Assembly (NCBI GenBank): GCA_021153325.1
Contig: JAGKTQ010000004.1
Span: forward strand, 59,614 to 123,613
Direction of reading: 5' to 3'
Source: Lachnospiraceae bacterium
GTDB taxonomy: Bacteria; Bacillota; Clostridia; Lachnospirales; Lachnospiraceae
Length of the DNA: 64,000 nt
Positions 25,050 through 33,373 of the stretch are shown in pieces. The notes beneath the pieces were generated by a model. That model saw only the letters and a program-made list of their open reading frames with translations, searched no databases and had not been told where the DNA came from. The position numbers and the translations under genes were made by a program. Within the stretch, counting starts at the first letter, position 1. Every line of letters starts with the position of its first letter.

Positions 25050-26699
25050 ATGGGAAAGAGGAAGCAGAAAATATTTGTTGTAGGACATAGAAATCCCGAC
25101 ACGGATTCTATTTGTTCCGCAATTTGTTATGCGAATTTAAAATGTGCTTTGAATAAAGAGGAAGAATATATTGCCATGCGTGCGGGGCAGATCAATGAAG
25201 AAACGCAGTATGTACTGGACCGCCTAGGGATACAGGCACCCTTGTATTTAAAGGATGTGCGGACGCAGGTAAGAGATATAGAGATCAGAGAAACAGAAGG
25301 GATTTCACAGGACATTTCCCTGAAAAAAGCATGGAATCTGATGAAAGATAAAAATGTAGTCACTCTTCCGATAACAGAGAAAAATAAGCTTGCAGGAATT
25401 ATCAGTATCAGTGATATTGCAACTTCTTATATGGATGTGTACGACAGTAAGATCTTGGCAACTGCGAAAACAAAATATAAAAATATTTTGGAAACTTTGG
25501 ATGCCACTCTGGTTGTAGGTGATGAGGAAGCTTTTTTTGATAAAGGAAAAGTTCTAATCGCAGCAGCGAATCCTGATCTGATGGAAAGTTATATTGAAGA
25601 ACATGATCTGGTCATTTTGGGAAATCGTTATGAGTCCCAGCTTTGTGCAATTGAAATGAAGGCAGACTGTATCATTGTATGTGAAGGGGCAGCAGTTTCT
25701 GTAACGATTAAGAAAATGGCAGAAGAAAAGGGCTGTACGGTTATCAGTACACCGCACGACACGTATACCGTGGCAAGATTGATCAATCAAAGTATGCCGA
25801 TCGCGCATTTTATGCGTAAGGAAGATCTGATCACTTTCCGTATGGATGATTATACCGATTCCATTAAGGAAACAATGGCGAAAAAAAGACATCGTGATTT
25901 CCCTGTGCTGGACAAGTATGGCAATTATATTGGCATGATCTCCAGAAGAAATCTCTTAAATATGTCACCCAAAAAGATTATTTTAGTAGATCATAATGAG
26001 AAGAGTCAGGCAGTGGAAGGTCTGGAAAACGCAGAAATTTTAGAGATCATTGACCATCATCGTCTTGGAAGTATGGAAACGATCTCACCTGTATTTTTCC
26101 GCAATCAGCCTTTGGGATGTACGGCAACGATCATTTATCAGATGTATCGTGAAAACAATGTGGAAATTACGAAAACGATTGCAGCGCTTTTATGTGCAGC
26201 GATCTTGTCAGATACTTTAATGTATCGTTCACCCACTTGTACACCGTATGATAAGCAGGTAGCAGAGGAGCTGGCAGAGATTGCAGAGATTCAAGTAGAA
26301 GAATTTGCAAGAGAAATGTTCAAGGCAGGAAGCAATTTGAAATCAAAAGAGCCAGAAGAAATTTTCTACCAGGATTTCAAAACATTTTCCATCAATGATG
26401 TATCGTTTGGTGTAGGGCAGATCAATGCCATGACAAGAGAAGAATTAGTGGAGATCAAAGAAAAGATCCAGCCATATATGGAAGCTTCTCTTGGAAAGAT
26501 GAGCATTAATATGGTCTTCTTTATGTTGACCGATATTATCGGCGAGTCTACAGAGCTTTTATTTGTAGGAAATAATGCAGAAGAATTGATCCAGGATGCA
26601 TTTGGTGTATCGATAGACGGAGATTCTTTCCGATTAGATGGAGTCATTTCAAGAAAGAAACAGCTGATACCGGCATTGATGTCGATCATTCAACAGTAA
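25050..26699 (+). CDS. Manganese-dependent inorganic pyrophosphatase with CBS-DRTGG insert
   Basis: A 549-residue family II pyrophosphatase, longer than the ~310-residue core enzyme because of a regulatory insert. The DHH domain starts G-H-R-N-P-D-T-D-S-I and continues after the insert with D-H-N-E and D-H-H-R-L-G; the DHHA2 domain ends the protein. Between them lie two CBS motifs (V-V-T-L-P-I-T-E-K-N-K-L near residue 105; D-F-P-V-L-D-K-Y-G near 285) flanking a DRTGG domain. In studied clostridial homologues, CBS domains bind AMP/ADP or diadenosine polyphosphates and control activity. The ATG at 25050 is chosen because GGAAAGG sits 9 bases upstream. Confidence 0.92.
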   Translation: MGKRKQKIFVVGHRNPDTDSICSAICYANLKCALNKEEEYIAMRAGQINEETQYVLDRLGIQAPLYLKDVRTQVRDIEIRETEGISQDISLKKAWNLMKDKNVVTLPITEKNKLAGIISISDIATSYMDVYDSKILATAKTKYKNILETLDATLVVGDEEAFFDKGKVLIAAANPDLMESYIEEHDLVILGNRYESQLCAIEMKADCIIVCEGAAVSVTIKKMAEEKGCTVISTPHDTYTVARLINQSMPIAHFMRKEDLITFRMDDYTDSIKETMAKKRHRDFPVLDKYGNYIGMISRRNLLNMSPKKIILVDHNEKSQAVEGLENAEILEIIDHHRLGSMETISPVFFRNQPLGCTATIIYQMYRENNVEITKTIAALLCAAILSDTLMYRSPTCTPYDKQVAEELAEIAEIQVEEFAREMFKAGSNLKSKEPEEIFYQDFKTFSINDVSFGVGQINAMTREELVEIKEKIQPYMEASLGKMSINMVFFMLTDIIGESTELLFVGNNAEELIQDAFGVSIDGDSFRLDGVISRKKQLIPALMSIIQQ

Positions 26700-26718
26700 A
26701 GGCGAAAGGAGCTGCAGC

Positions 26719-26916
26719 ATGGAAAAGAATTTTAAAGAAAAATATCTTGCAGGTGAAATAGAGTTTGAAGCAATAGATGATTACAGCTATGAATGGGGCA
26801 TGAGTGATGAGGAATGCACTCTCGCGCAGTATTTGGGATTAAATGCAGAAGAAGAGGATGCGTGGGTAAGCGTCAGCGAAGAAGCCTTAAAAGAGCTGTT
26901 AGATAAACAAAAATAA
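26719..26916 (+). CDS. Small acidic protein of unknown function
   Basis: A 65-residue, strongly acidic protein (rich in Glu, with W-G-M-S-D-E-E and W-V-S-V-S-E-E-A-L). No signal peptide or membrane segment is seen, and I recognise no family. It has a good ribosome site (AAAGGAGC) and is 20 bases after the pyrophosphatase gene, so it is probably expressed with it. Confidence 0.65.
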   Translation: MEKNFKEKYLAGEIEFEAIDDYSYEWGMSDEECTLAQYLGLNAEEEDAWVSVSEEALKELLDKQK

Positions 26917-26964
26917 GGCAGGAATCTTAGTGCGGCCAAGAGGTAAGGCAGAAGCGAGGATAAT

Positions 26965-27960
26965 ATGGAAGACAAAAAATTTGCAATATTAATTGATTCA
27001 GAAAATATATCATCCAAATACATTTCTGCAGTTATGGATGAAATGACTAAGCATGGAATCGCAACTTACAGGAGAATATACGGTGACTGGACAAGCTCTC
27101 AGGCAAAAAACTGGAAACCTTATTTAGCAGAAAATTCCATTACACCGATACAGCAGTTCAACAATACCGTAGGTAAAAATTCGACGGATTCTGCACTTAT
27201 CATTGATGCCATGGATATTTTGTATACCGGAAGGGTGGATGGCTTTTGTATTGTTTCCAGTGACGGAGATTTTACCAGGCTTGCCAGTCGATTAAGAGAA
27301 TCAGGCATGCTAGTAATTGGTATGGGAGAAGAAAAAACACCTCGTTCTTTCCGTGCAGCCTGCTCCCAGTTTACTGTTCTGGAGAACCTGATCGATGCGG
27401 AAGAGGAAGAACTGGCAGTAGAGGAAGTGGTTTCTTCCAAAAATGGAAAGACCAAAAAGACTGCATCAAAACAGAAGGATACAGCAAAAGAGTCCACGGT
27501 CATCAGCAAAGAAGTAATTGAAAGTGCGATCATCAATATTATTACAGAAAATGAAAATAAAGATAAGGAAACAGGGCTCGCAGAAATAGGAAGCCGCCTG
27601 ATCAACAAATATCCGGACTTTGATACGCGAAATTATGGTTATAGTTTGCTTTCCAGATTTTTGGAGGAAGTTCCTAGCTTGGAATTGGTCAAGACAGAAA
27701 ATAAAGGTATTAATGTCAGGGTGAAAGCAAATGTAGAGTCCAGGGGTGAGATTACTTCTTACATGAAGCAATTGGTGAAAAAACAGGGCGAAAAGGGTAT
27801 GGGTGTAAACGAGCTGAGCAATAAAGTGCATCAGAAATATACTCGTTTCAATATTAAAGACTATGGATATTCTCAGTTTACAAAGTTTCTTCAGAGTATA
27901 CCGGAATTGGAAATTTTTGAGGATGGAAGTGGAAGAAAAAGGGTAAAAAGTACAGATTGA
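26965..27960 (+). CDS. NYN-domain protein with two OST-HTH/LOTUS repeats
   Basis: A 331-residue protein with an N-terminal NYN (PIN-like nuclease) domain of LabA/limkain type: A-I-L-I-D-S-E-N-I near residue 10, S-T-D-S-A-L-I-I-D-A near 75, and V-S-S-D-G-D-F near 98, which supply the usual acidic metal ligands. Two OST-HTH/LOTUS-like repeats follow at ~180-250 and ~255-330; each shows the pattern 'N-Y-G-Y-S...F-L' or 'D-Y-G-Y-S-Q-F-T-K-F-L'. LOTUS domains bind RNA, and NYN domains cut it, so an RNA-directed nuclease role is likely. The target is unknown. A Lys/Thr-rich linker separates the parts. Confidence 0.87.
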   Translation: MEDKKFAILIDSENISSKYISAVMDEMTKHGIATYRRIYGDWTSSQAKNWKPYLAENSITPIQQFNNTVGKNSTDSALIIDAMDILYTGRVDGFCIVSSDGDFTRLASRLRESGMLVIGMGEEKTPRSFRAACSQFTVLENLIDAEEEELAVEEVVSSKNGKTKKTASKQKDTAKESTVISKEVIESAIINIITENENKDKETGLAEIGSRLINKYPDFDTRNYGYSLLSRFLEEVPSLELVKTENKGINVRVKANVESRGEITSYMKQLVKKQGEKGMGVNELSNKVHQKYTRFNIKDYGYSQFTKFLQSIPELEIFEDGSGRKRVKSTD

Positions 27961-27962
27961 TT

Positions 27963-28832
27963 ATGAATGAAGTAAGAATAGAAAAAATGAAACTGATCAC
28001 ATCCATGTGTATATTTGGTACGATCGGTATTTTTGTAAGAAGCATCCCTTTACCAAGCAGTGTAATAGCTTTTGCAAGAGGGCTTGTGGGTATGCTTTTT
28101 TTGCTTGTAGTTATTATGTTAAAGAAAACTCCAGTATGTGTAGAAGCTATTAAGAAAAACTTATTTTGGCTTTTGTTATCTGGGATCTTTTTAGGAATGA
28201 ATTGGATATTGTTGTTCGAGTCGTATCGGTTTACTACGGTTGCCACTGCGACCTTATGTTATTATTTGGCACCGATTATTGTGATTATAGTTTCTCCATT
28301 TGCATTGAAGGAAAAGCTTACGCTGCGGAAAGCAATCTGTGCAGTTGTTGCATTGATTGGGATGATCTTTGTATCGGGTGTTTGGAAAAATGGAATGCCG
28401 GGAATGGATGAATTGAAAGGGATTTCATTTGGCATTGGAGCAGCCATTTTGTATGCGGGTATTATGATAATGAATAAAAAGATACAGGACATTTCGGCTT
28501 ATGATAAAACGATGGTACAGCTTGGAGTTTCTGCAATCATTTTATTATCGTACTGTCTTATAACAGAGGATGTTACGGCATTTTCCTTTACGGGAAAAAT
28601 AATTTTTTTGCTTTTGTTAGTTGGTATTTTACATACGGGCATTACTTATTATTTATATTTTGGAGCCATGGGGCATTTGCATGCGCAGACGGTAGCGATT
28701 ATCAGTTATGTAGATCCGGTCGTGGCTGTTCTGATTTCTGTATTTGTATTGCAGGAAGGAATGGACGTTGGAGGTATTATTGGCGCTGTTCTCATTTTGG
28801 GAGCAGCAATAGTAAGTGAGCTGAAACCCTAA
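27963..28832 (+). CDS. EamA-family (DMT) transporter
   Basis: A 289-residue membrane protein with about ten hydrophobic segments in two EamA repeats, the normal size for drug/metabolite transporters. The second half ends with the typical D-P-V-V-A-V-L-I-S-V-F-V-L-Q-E and G-A-V-L-I-L-G-A-A. The substrate is unknown. Its ATG is 2 bases past the stop of the NYN gene, so the two are probably co-translated. Confidence 0.87.
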   Translation: MNEVRIEKMKLITSMCIFGTIGIFVRSIPLPSSVIAFARGLVGMLFLLVVIMLKKTPVCVEAIKKNLFWLLLSGIFLGMNWILLFESYRFTTVATATLCYYLAPIIVIIVSPFALKEKLTLRKAICAVVALIGMIFVSGVWKNGMPGMDELKGISFGIGAAILYAGIMIMNKKIQDISAYDKTMVQLGVSAIILLSYCLITEDVTAFSFTGKIIFLLLLVGILHTGITYYLYFGAMGHLHAQTVAIISYVDPVVAVLISVFVLQEGMDVGGIIGAVLILGAAIVSELKP

Positions 28833-28860
28833 ATGGGTTTCAGCGTTTTTTTTATTTTTT
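28820..28860 (+). terminator. Rho-independent terminator
   Basis: GCTGAAACCC (28820-28829) pairs perfectly with GGGTTTCAGC (28835-28844), followed by a long T-rich tract. The stem includes the stop codon region of the transporter gene and faces the convergent PilZ gene. Confidence 0.93.
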
Positions 28861-29457
28861 TAGTCTTTGTTTTATGCTGATATAGGAAGAAAGATCTTTG
28901 CATAAATTACAAATCTCAAATCCGAAAATATTGACGTCTTCGTGTTCTTCAATTCTTACGACCCGACCTGTAAGATTGATTTCATGACCTAAATCTTCAA
29001 ATGATATGGAAAATTCATCGCCAACCCCAAGTTTTAATTCCTTTTTTCTGTCTGAGAGGGAAAAACCGGTTAAACTGATGTCCCTCACCATAACCTGCCT
29101 TGGACCTCTGCCTAATGTATTGACCCTTGCAAGTACGGAAACCCCTACTCGAAAGGAAGCTCGTCTATTATGTTTTGAGCCATCTCCGAAAACCTGTAGT
29201 GCATAATCTGTCATATAACTTGCTATTTTAACATTGTGCCATATAATTGGTACAGCACCGTCCTGATAGTATTCCATGTCGACCATAACACTGTCGAAAA
29301 CTAATTTTTTGGTGGTGTTGCACTTCAGAGAAATCAAAGCAACATTTTCTTTTAAGATTTTTTTGAGAACTGCTCCCAGTTCAATACTTTTATCACTATT
29401 GCTGATATGAAGCAGTACTTCTGTGCCTTCGTCTAATTCCGATAACTTAAATCCCAA
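28852..29457 (-). CDS. PilZ-domain c-di-GMP-binding protein
   Basis: A 201-residue protein with an N-terminal YcgR-type domain (~1-90) and a C-terminal PilZ domain (~95-200). Both c-di-GMP contacts are present: R-R-A-S-F-R (RxxxR) near residue 98 and D-I-S-L-T-G-F-S (DxSxxG) near 125. It is a likely effector of the c-di-GMP pool to which the PAS-GGDEF-EAL protein at 4 kb contributes. No membrane segment is visible. It converges on the EamA gene. Confidence 0.9.
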   Translation of the reverse strand: MGFKLSELDEGTEVLLHISNSDKSIELGAVLKKILKENVALISLKCNTTKKLVFDSVMVDMEYYQDGAVPIIWHNVKIASYMTDYALQVFGDGSKHNRRASFRVGVSVLARVNTLGRGPRQVMVRDISLTGFSLSDRKKELKLGVGDEFSISFEDLGHEINLTGRVVRIEEHEDVNIFGFEICNLCKDLSSYISIKQRLKK

Positions 29458-29525
29458 ATTATCACTCCTAATTGTATTGATGTTTCTATTTTAACATATA
29501 ATGCAAAAATAAAATACCTTTATTT

Positions 29526-29562
29526 ACACAAAAAGAGTATGCTAGTTTATCTAGCATACTCT
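29526..29562 (-). terminator. Rho-independent terminator downstream of the rubrerythrin fragment
   Basis: A perfect 12-bp stem, AGAGTATGCTAG with CTAGCATACTCT, has a 5-base loop and is followed on the minus strand by TTTTTGTG. It sits just past the stop codon of the rubrerythrin 3' fragment and is probably its original terminator. Confidence 0.85.
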
Positions 29563-29587
29563 CTGGCATAAAATTTAAAAGGGAATC

Positions 29588-29677
29588 TTATTTGAAGTAT
29601 CTATTGTATAATCCCTGGAATGCTTTACCGTGTCTAGCTTCGTCGCCTAGCCACTTCTTGTACTGAATCATGGACTG
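29588..29677 (-). pseudogene. Rubrerythrin 3'-end fragment at the element's left edge
   Basis: The minus strand encodes about 28 residues ending in L-G-D-E-A-R-H-G-K-A-F-Q-G-L-Y-N-R-Y-F-K and a stop. This aligns with the end of the intact reverse rubrerythrin at 36598-37140 (A-R-D-E-A-R-H-G-K-A-F-E-G-L-L-K-R-Y-F-N-A), with clear DNA similarity over ~90 bases that stops abruptly at about 29677. The rest of such a gene is missing here. It is either the displaced 3' end of the gene used as integration target or the stub of a paralogue. Confidence 0.75.
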
Positions 29678-29733
29678 AAAGTGCGTTAGAGAGTACTGGG
29701 TATCTCGGAAACGCTAGACATGGTAAAGCATTC
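29618..29733. repeat. Inverted repeat of rubrerythrin 3'-end sequence
   Basis: GAATGCTTTACCGTGTCTAGC (29618-29638) recurs in reverse complement at 29713-29733 with 20 of 21 bases matching. The right copy read on the plus strand (29707-29763) encodes G-N-A-R-H-G-K-A-F-E-G-F-F followed by a stop at 29761, another rubrerythrin-like C-terminus in opposite orientation to the first. Confidence 0.8.
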
Positions 29734-29747
29734 GAAGGTTTCTTTCA

Positions 29748-29820
29748 TGACACAAAGGAATAAGTTTTTATATTTTATATCATTCATAGAACTCTCTTGT
29801 GACACAATTTTGACACAAGG
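29748..29820 (+). promoter_or_regulatory. Left cluster of TGACACAA arm-type integrase sites
   Basis: TGACACAA occurs at 29748, 29800 and 29811, just before the integrase gene. The last two are spaced 11 bases, exactly as in the right cluster at 36486/36497. This is what arm-type sites for the integrase N-terminal domain look like. Confidence 0.65.
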
Positions 29821-29832
29821 AGAAAAGAGAAA

Positions 29833-31050
29833 ATGCCTAAAATAGACGATACCGGGGTGTATCAATTAAGTAATGGATATTGGGCTTTTCGTTATGTTGT
29901 CACAGTTAATAATAAACGTGTGGAACGTAAACGAAATAAAGACGAACAAGGGAATCCATTTAAAACAAAGATGTCTGCTGTTAAAGCAAGACGTATTATG
30001 ATTGAACAGGAACGGAATAAACCTAAAAAAGAAACTGTTATTCAAAAGAAAACAGTTTCAGAAGTATATAAAGAATATTGTGATAATGGGCGAGCAGAAA
30101 AAGCCTATGCCACAATAAAGAAACAAGATAGTTTATGGAATAACCATATTAAAGACCGATTTGGTGATAGATATATGGATGAAATATCTGTTGCTGAAAT
30201 CAATGATTATTTAACACATCTATACTACGTTGAAAACAGAGCATACAGTTATACAGAATCATTTTTGAAGATGTTCTATCTTATTTTCGGACAAGCATAT
30301 TCAAGAGATTATTTATCAGCAGATAGGTATAATAAACTCTGTAAGAATCGAGAAACAAAAATCCACATGCCAAAAATGAAGATTGATGAAGAAACAGACG
30401 TTGTTATCTTTGATGATAAAGAAATGTCTATTCTTGCTGATTACTTTAAGGGTACAAATGCAGAAACAGCATTTATGTTAGGTAAATATTGTGGATTGCG
30501 TATCAATGAATGTTATGGATTAAAATGGAATGATATTGATTTTGATGGTGGTGTTATTAGAATCCATCAGCAAATGCAGTACCAGGATGGTGTTGTAAAA
30601 TTGGTATCTTTAAAGACAAGAAATGCCAAAAGAGAGATTGTGATAGCTGAACCATTAAAGAAGTATTTATTAGAGTTAAAAAGAATCCGGGACGTTGCTA
30701 TGGTTGAAATGGCGGAACGCAGAGAGCAGAATCAAACTATGTTGATGGATTTATCCAATGAGAAAATATCAAGTTTGGAGTTGGTTAATTCATTAGCAGA
30801 TGGAAAGATGCAGACAGTTAATTCTATGAAATATCATTCACAGAAGATAAAAGCCAAGTATGGAATTGAATTTAAGTATCATTATCTAAGACATACTTAT
30901 GGAACGCAATTAGCGATTATGAATACCCCTATGCATATCTTATGTAATCAAATGGGACACGCATCCGGGAGAGTTACACAGATGTATTATTTGGGTAATT
31001 CTAAAGAGGGATTAGAGGTATTAAAAAGTAATTTAGACAAGATGAAATAA
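29833..31050 (+). CDS. Tyrosine recombinase (site-specific integrase)
   Basis: A 405-residue phage/ICE-type integrase. An N-terminal arm-DNA-binding domain (residues ~8-55, Y-W-A-F-R-Y-V-V-T-V) precedes a SAM-like core-binding domain (~75-175) and the catalytic domain. Catalytic residues are visible: Arg in G-L-R-I-N-E near residue 222, H-x-x-R in H-Y-L-R-H-T near 353, His in M-G-H-A-S and the nucleophilic Tyr in M-Y-Y-L-G near 387. Its start follows AAGGAGAAAAG, directly after the TGACACAA cluster. It is complete, so the element could still move. Confidence 0.95.
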   Translation: MPKIDDTGVYQLSNGYWAFRYVVTVNNKRVERKRNKDEQGNPFKTKMSAVKARRIMIEQERNKPKKETVIQKKTVSEVYKEYCDNGRAEKAYATIKKQDSLWNNHIKDRFGDRYMDEISVAEINDYLTHLYYVENRAYSYTESFLKMFYLIFGQAYSRDYLSADRYNKLCKNRETKIHMPKMKIDEETDVVIFDDKEMSILADYFKGTNAETAFMLGKYCGLRINECYGLKWNDIDFDGGVIRIHQQMQYQDGVVKLVSLKTRNAKREIVIAEPLKKYLLELKRIRDVAMVEMAERREQNQTMLMDLSNEKISSLELVNSLADGKMQTVNSMKYHSQKIKAKYGIEFKYHYLRHTYGTQLAIMNTPMHILCNQMGHASGRVTQMYYLGNSKEGLEVLKSNLDKMK

Positions 31051-31053
31051 TTA

Positions 31054-31084
31054 TATAAGTAGTGGACGAACAGGGAGAGTTTTT
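31054..31084 (+). repeat. Leader repeat, copy 1
   Basis: ATATAAGTAG followed by a CGAACAG and GAGTTTT pattern; about 25 of 31 bases match copy 2 at 34671-34701. Both copies stand before an element gene, and both leaders later contain TACCACCCCTA (31212 and 34760). Confidence 0.55.
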
Positions 31085-31106
31085 ACAATTCTTCCTGTTT
31101 TTGTTT
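31069..31106 (+). terminator. Rho-independent terminator of the integrase gene
   Basis: AACAGGGAG pairs with CTTCCTGTT (one G-T pair), followed by TTTTGTTT. Confidence 0.65.
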
Positions 31107-31220
31107 CATAACTTAAAAGATTTGACACCGTTCTGAAAGTAGCGAAAATAAAGGCTTTTGGCGGTGTCATTACTTATGGTCAAAAGTAAATTAACAGACA
31201 AAGAAAGGAGTACCACCCCT

Positions 31221-31789
31221 ATGAAATATGGATATACAAGAGTAAGTACCAAAGGACAATTAGATGGAAATAGTATAGAGGAACAGACAACAGCAATTCA
31301 TAATATATATGCTGATGCTGAAATCATTGTTGAAAGTTATTCTGGGGCAAAGGAAAGCCTTTATTCAATCAATTATTGGATAAGGCACAGAGTGGAGATT
31401 ATATTGCTGTAACGAAGTTGGATAGATTTTGCAGAACTACAAAAGAGGGATTGGAATATATTGACCTTTTGCTTAATAAGGGGGTAAAAATCCATATCCT
31501 CAACATGGGTTTAATTGAAAGTTCACCAATGGGAAGATTGATTGTAACAAATCTCCTAGCCTTTGCAGAATTTGAAAGAGCAATGATTATCGAGCGTACG
31601 CAAGGTGGAAAAGCTATTGCAAAGCAGAGAGCAGATTTTAAAGAGGGTAGACCTAAGAAATACAACACCAAAAAGATAAATCATGCATTGGAGTTGTTGG
31701 AGAAATATTCTTATAAAGAAGTTGAAAGCCTAACAGGAATCAGCAAATCAACACTCATTAGAGCCAAAAGAAACCAGGAAGTATCTTAA
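31221..31789 (+). pseudogene. Small serine recombinase (resolvase/invertase type), frameshifted
   Basis: Two frames together encode one ~189-residue serine recombinase. The first part has Y-T-R-V-S-T-K-G-Q, including the catalytic Ser, and S-I-E-E-Q. The second has T-K-L-D-R-F-C-R, G-R-L-I, F-E-R-A-M-I-I-E-R and a C-terminal HTH (Y-K-E-V-E-S-L-T-G-I-S-K-S-T). One base is missing at about 31357/31358; restoring it gives S-G-A-K-E-R-P-L-F-N-Q-L-L-D-K. The start at 31221 has AAAGGAG upstream. Such proteins resolve dimers or invert DNA. As it stands the product would be truncated after the N-terminal third, unless ribosomes shift frame here. Confidence 0.85.
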
Positions 31790-31930
31790 AATCGCTAGTA
31801 TAGAGAATTTTCATATATAAATTTTTTGCCTTGTTGGTGAATGGTTATTAAAGAGAAAACGAAGATGGAAACCTAGCCCTATTTATGTGAGGTTCTATTT
31901 TCATGTCCTAAGCGTGGAAATGTATCTGAT

Positions 31931-32317
31931 ATGCAAGAAATCAACAGTGAATATGATGTGCTATTTAAACGCATATCTGCCTTATATAGCGAGGAAAAAA
32001 CAGCATATAACCAATCCTATACCTACGATAAAAACGAGGAAAACAAGGCATTTAAAGAGGTTATAAGCAAGATTATCAACATCAATGCAGATATTGAAAT
32101 TTGTGGTGAGTGGATTTGGATTCAAAAAGGTGCTTATGAATACCGGGAGTTATTAAAAGAAATAGGATTTTACTATGCTTCACGCAAGCGAGCGTGGTAT
32201 TGGCATTACGGAACATATCGAAGAAGAAGTAAACGTGAAGTTAGTATGGCTGAAATTCGAGAAAAATATGGTTCTACAAAAGTTAATCATAGAACAAAAC
32301 AATATGTAATCAGTTAA
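31931..32317 (+). CDS. Unknown mobile-element protein with a C-terminal W-Y-rich motif
   Basis: A 128-residue protein. Its central part, I-C-G-E-W-I-W-I-Q-K-G followed by L-L-K-E-I-G-F-Y-Y-A-S-R-K-R-A-W-Y-W-H, is a pattern often seen in small phage and plasmid proteins, some of them labelled DnaJ-like. The N-terminus is charged and probably helical. Its function is not known. It lies downstream of the broken recombinase with a 141-base gap that holds no other gene. Confidence 0.65.
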   Translation: MQEINSEYDVLFKRISALYSEEKTAYNQSYTYDKNEENKAFKEVISKIININADIEICGEWIWIQKGAYEYRELLKEIGFYYASRKRAWYWHYGTYRRRSKREVSMAEIREKYGSTKVNHRTKQYVIS

Positions 32318-32335
32318 GAAAGAGAGGATTTTATT

Positions 32336-32638
32336 ATGAACACAGAAATCAAAACATTAAAAGGTTGGAATGAATTTGCAGAACAGACCGGGAAATACAG
32401 TTGGTACGATTATGCAAGAGTTGGTGATATTGTTGATGAAGTAGTTGTAGACTATTTTATGAATCTATTGCCACCGAGAGCTATGTCAAGCAATTATCTA
32501 CAAGTCGGTGAAGCATTCAGCCACAGATACGATATTGACCGCAGATTAAAAGCTACATTCATGACTTTTGCTAGGAGCAACAATGTATGGAGATATTATG
32601 GTTGCTGTTTTGCTTATGAAACTATTAACCGGGATTAA
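32336..32638 (+). CDS. Unknown small element protein
   Basis: A 100-residue soluble protein, W- and Y-rich, with V-D-E-V-V-V-D-Y-F-M-N-L-L-P-P-R-A in the middle and a Y-Y-G-C-C-F-A-Y-E end. I recognise no family. It has AAGAGAGGA as ribosome site and is 18 bases after the previous gene, so it belongs to the same transcript. Confidence 0.65.
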   Translation: MNTEIKTLKGWNEFAEQTGKYSWYDYARVGDIVDEVVVDYFMNLLPPRAMSSNYLQVGEAFSHRYDIDRRLKATFMTFARSNNVWRYYGCCFAYETINRD

Positions 32639-32691
32639 AGCCAATAGGCTTTATTTTTTTGTCCAATTTTAGAGGAAAGGGGGTGAAAATC

Positions 32692-32865
32692 GTGTGTATG
32701 ATGAATAATCAGTCAGTAAGCGAATATTGCAGTCCTTGTGGCAGATGCCCGGAATATCTTTGCAGTTGTATGCCTGTTGTTGTGAATGGACTGGTTGCCG
32801 GGGAATGCGATTTGATTGCATGTGAATTTTGTAATTATGAGGATTGCCAAGAAAGGAGCTGTTAA
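32692..32865 (+). CDS. Cysteine-rich small protein
   Basis: About 57 residues with ten Cys, in clusters such as C-S-P-C-G-R-C-P, C-S-C, and C-E-F-C-N-Y-E-D-C. This suggests zinc or another metal site. The start is uncertain: GTG at 32692 (7 bases after an AAAGGGGG ribosome site) or ATG at 32698. Its function is unknown. It ends 2 bases before the next gene, whose ribosome site lies inside it. Confidence 0.6.
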   Translation: MCMMNNQSVSEYCSPCGRCPEYLCSCMPVVVNGLVAGECDLIACEFCNYEDCQERSC

Positions 32866-32867
32866 GG

Positions 32868-33131
32868 ATGAAGCTATTAAATTACGACCACCGGGAATTG
32901 ATTATGCGGAATGTCCGGTCTACTTCAAAAGAAGTACCACCAACATATACAACAAGCCAATACAAAATCTTATGCCGACTTATCCGACAAAAACGAATTA
33001 CAAAGCAATTTTTTGATTTCTTGTTGTTACAATTATTTGATTTATCAGATTGGCGAGAATTGAATTATTCGCAGATGTACGAATTGATTCACATTTTAAC
33101 ATTTTGGAATTACGAAAAGAGAGGAAAATAA
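32868..33131 (+). CDS. Unknown small basic element protein
   Basis: An 87-residue protein with a basic N-terminal half and a hydrophobic-aromatic middle (Q-F-F-D-F-L-L-L-Q-L-F-D-L). I recognise no family. The start at 32868 follows AAAGGAG; the longer frame would overlap the Cys-rich gene. It is 2 bases from the previous gene and 2 from the next, indicating a tight operon. Confidence 0.6.
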   Translation: MKLLNYDHRELIMRNVRSTSKEVPPTYTTSQYKILCRLIRQKRITKQFFDFLLLQLFDLSDWRELNYSQMYELIHILTFWNYEKRGK

Positions 33132-33133
33132 TC

Positions 33134-33373
33134 ATGTCAGAATTATTAGTAGAACTTTATAATCACCTTATGGAAACAGATACTGATGCAATCAAAATGC
33201 AGAATCGAGTAAATTTGGAATTGGAACGTATGCTGATTCCATATAAGCATAAATTTACAGAAGAAGAAAAGGAAAAGGCATATACTTTTCTTTATGATGT
33301 GGCGTATATTGCAGAGCGAGAAGCTATGTTATTTGGAATAAAGTTAATGATGAGGTTAATGTTAGAGTTATAA
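33134..33373 (+). CDS. Small helical protein, possibly DUF6809-like
   Basis: A 79-residue protein that begins S-E-L-L-V-E-L-Y-N and ends with a helix A-E-R-E-A-M-L-F-G-I-K-L-M-M-R-L-M. The E-L-Y-N start and F-x-x-G-x-K-L-x-x-x-L-M end resemble short clostridial element proteins I recall as DUF6809. Its function is unknown. It has AGAGGA upstream, and its end overlaps the convergent XRE gene by 6 bases. Confidence 0.6.
   Translation: MSELLVELYNHLMETDTDAIKMQNRVNLELERMLIPYKHKFTEEEKEKAYTFLYDVAYIAEREAMLFGIKLMMRLMLEL

Noticed and set aside
29458..29832. A complete second rubrerythrin gene
   Set aside because: Similarity covers only the last ~30 codons; no rubredoxin or di-iron helices precede it.
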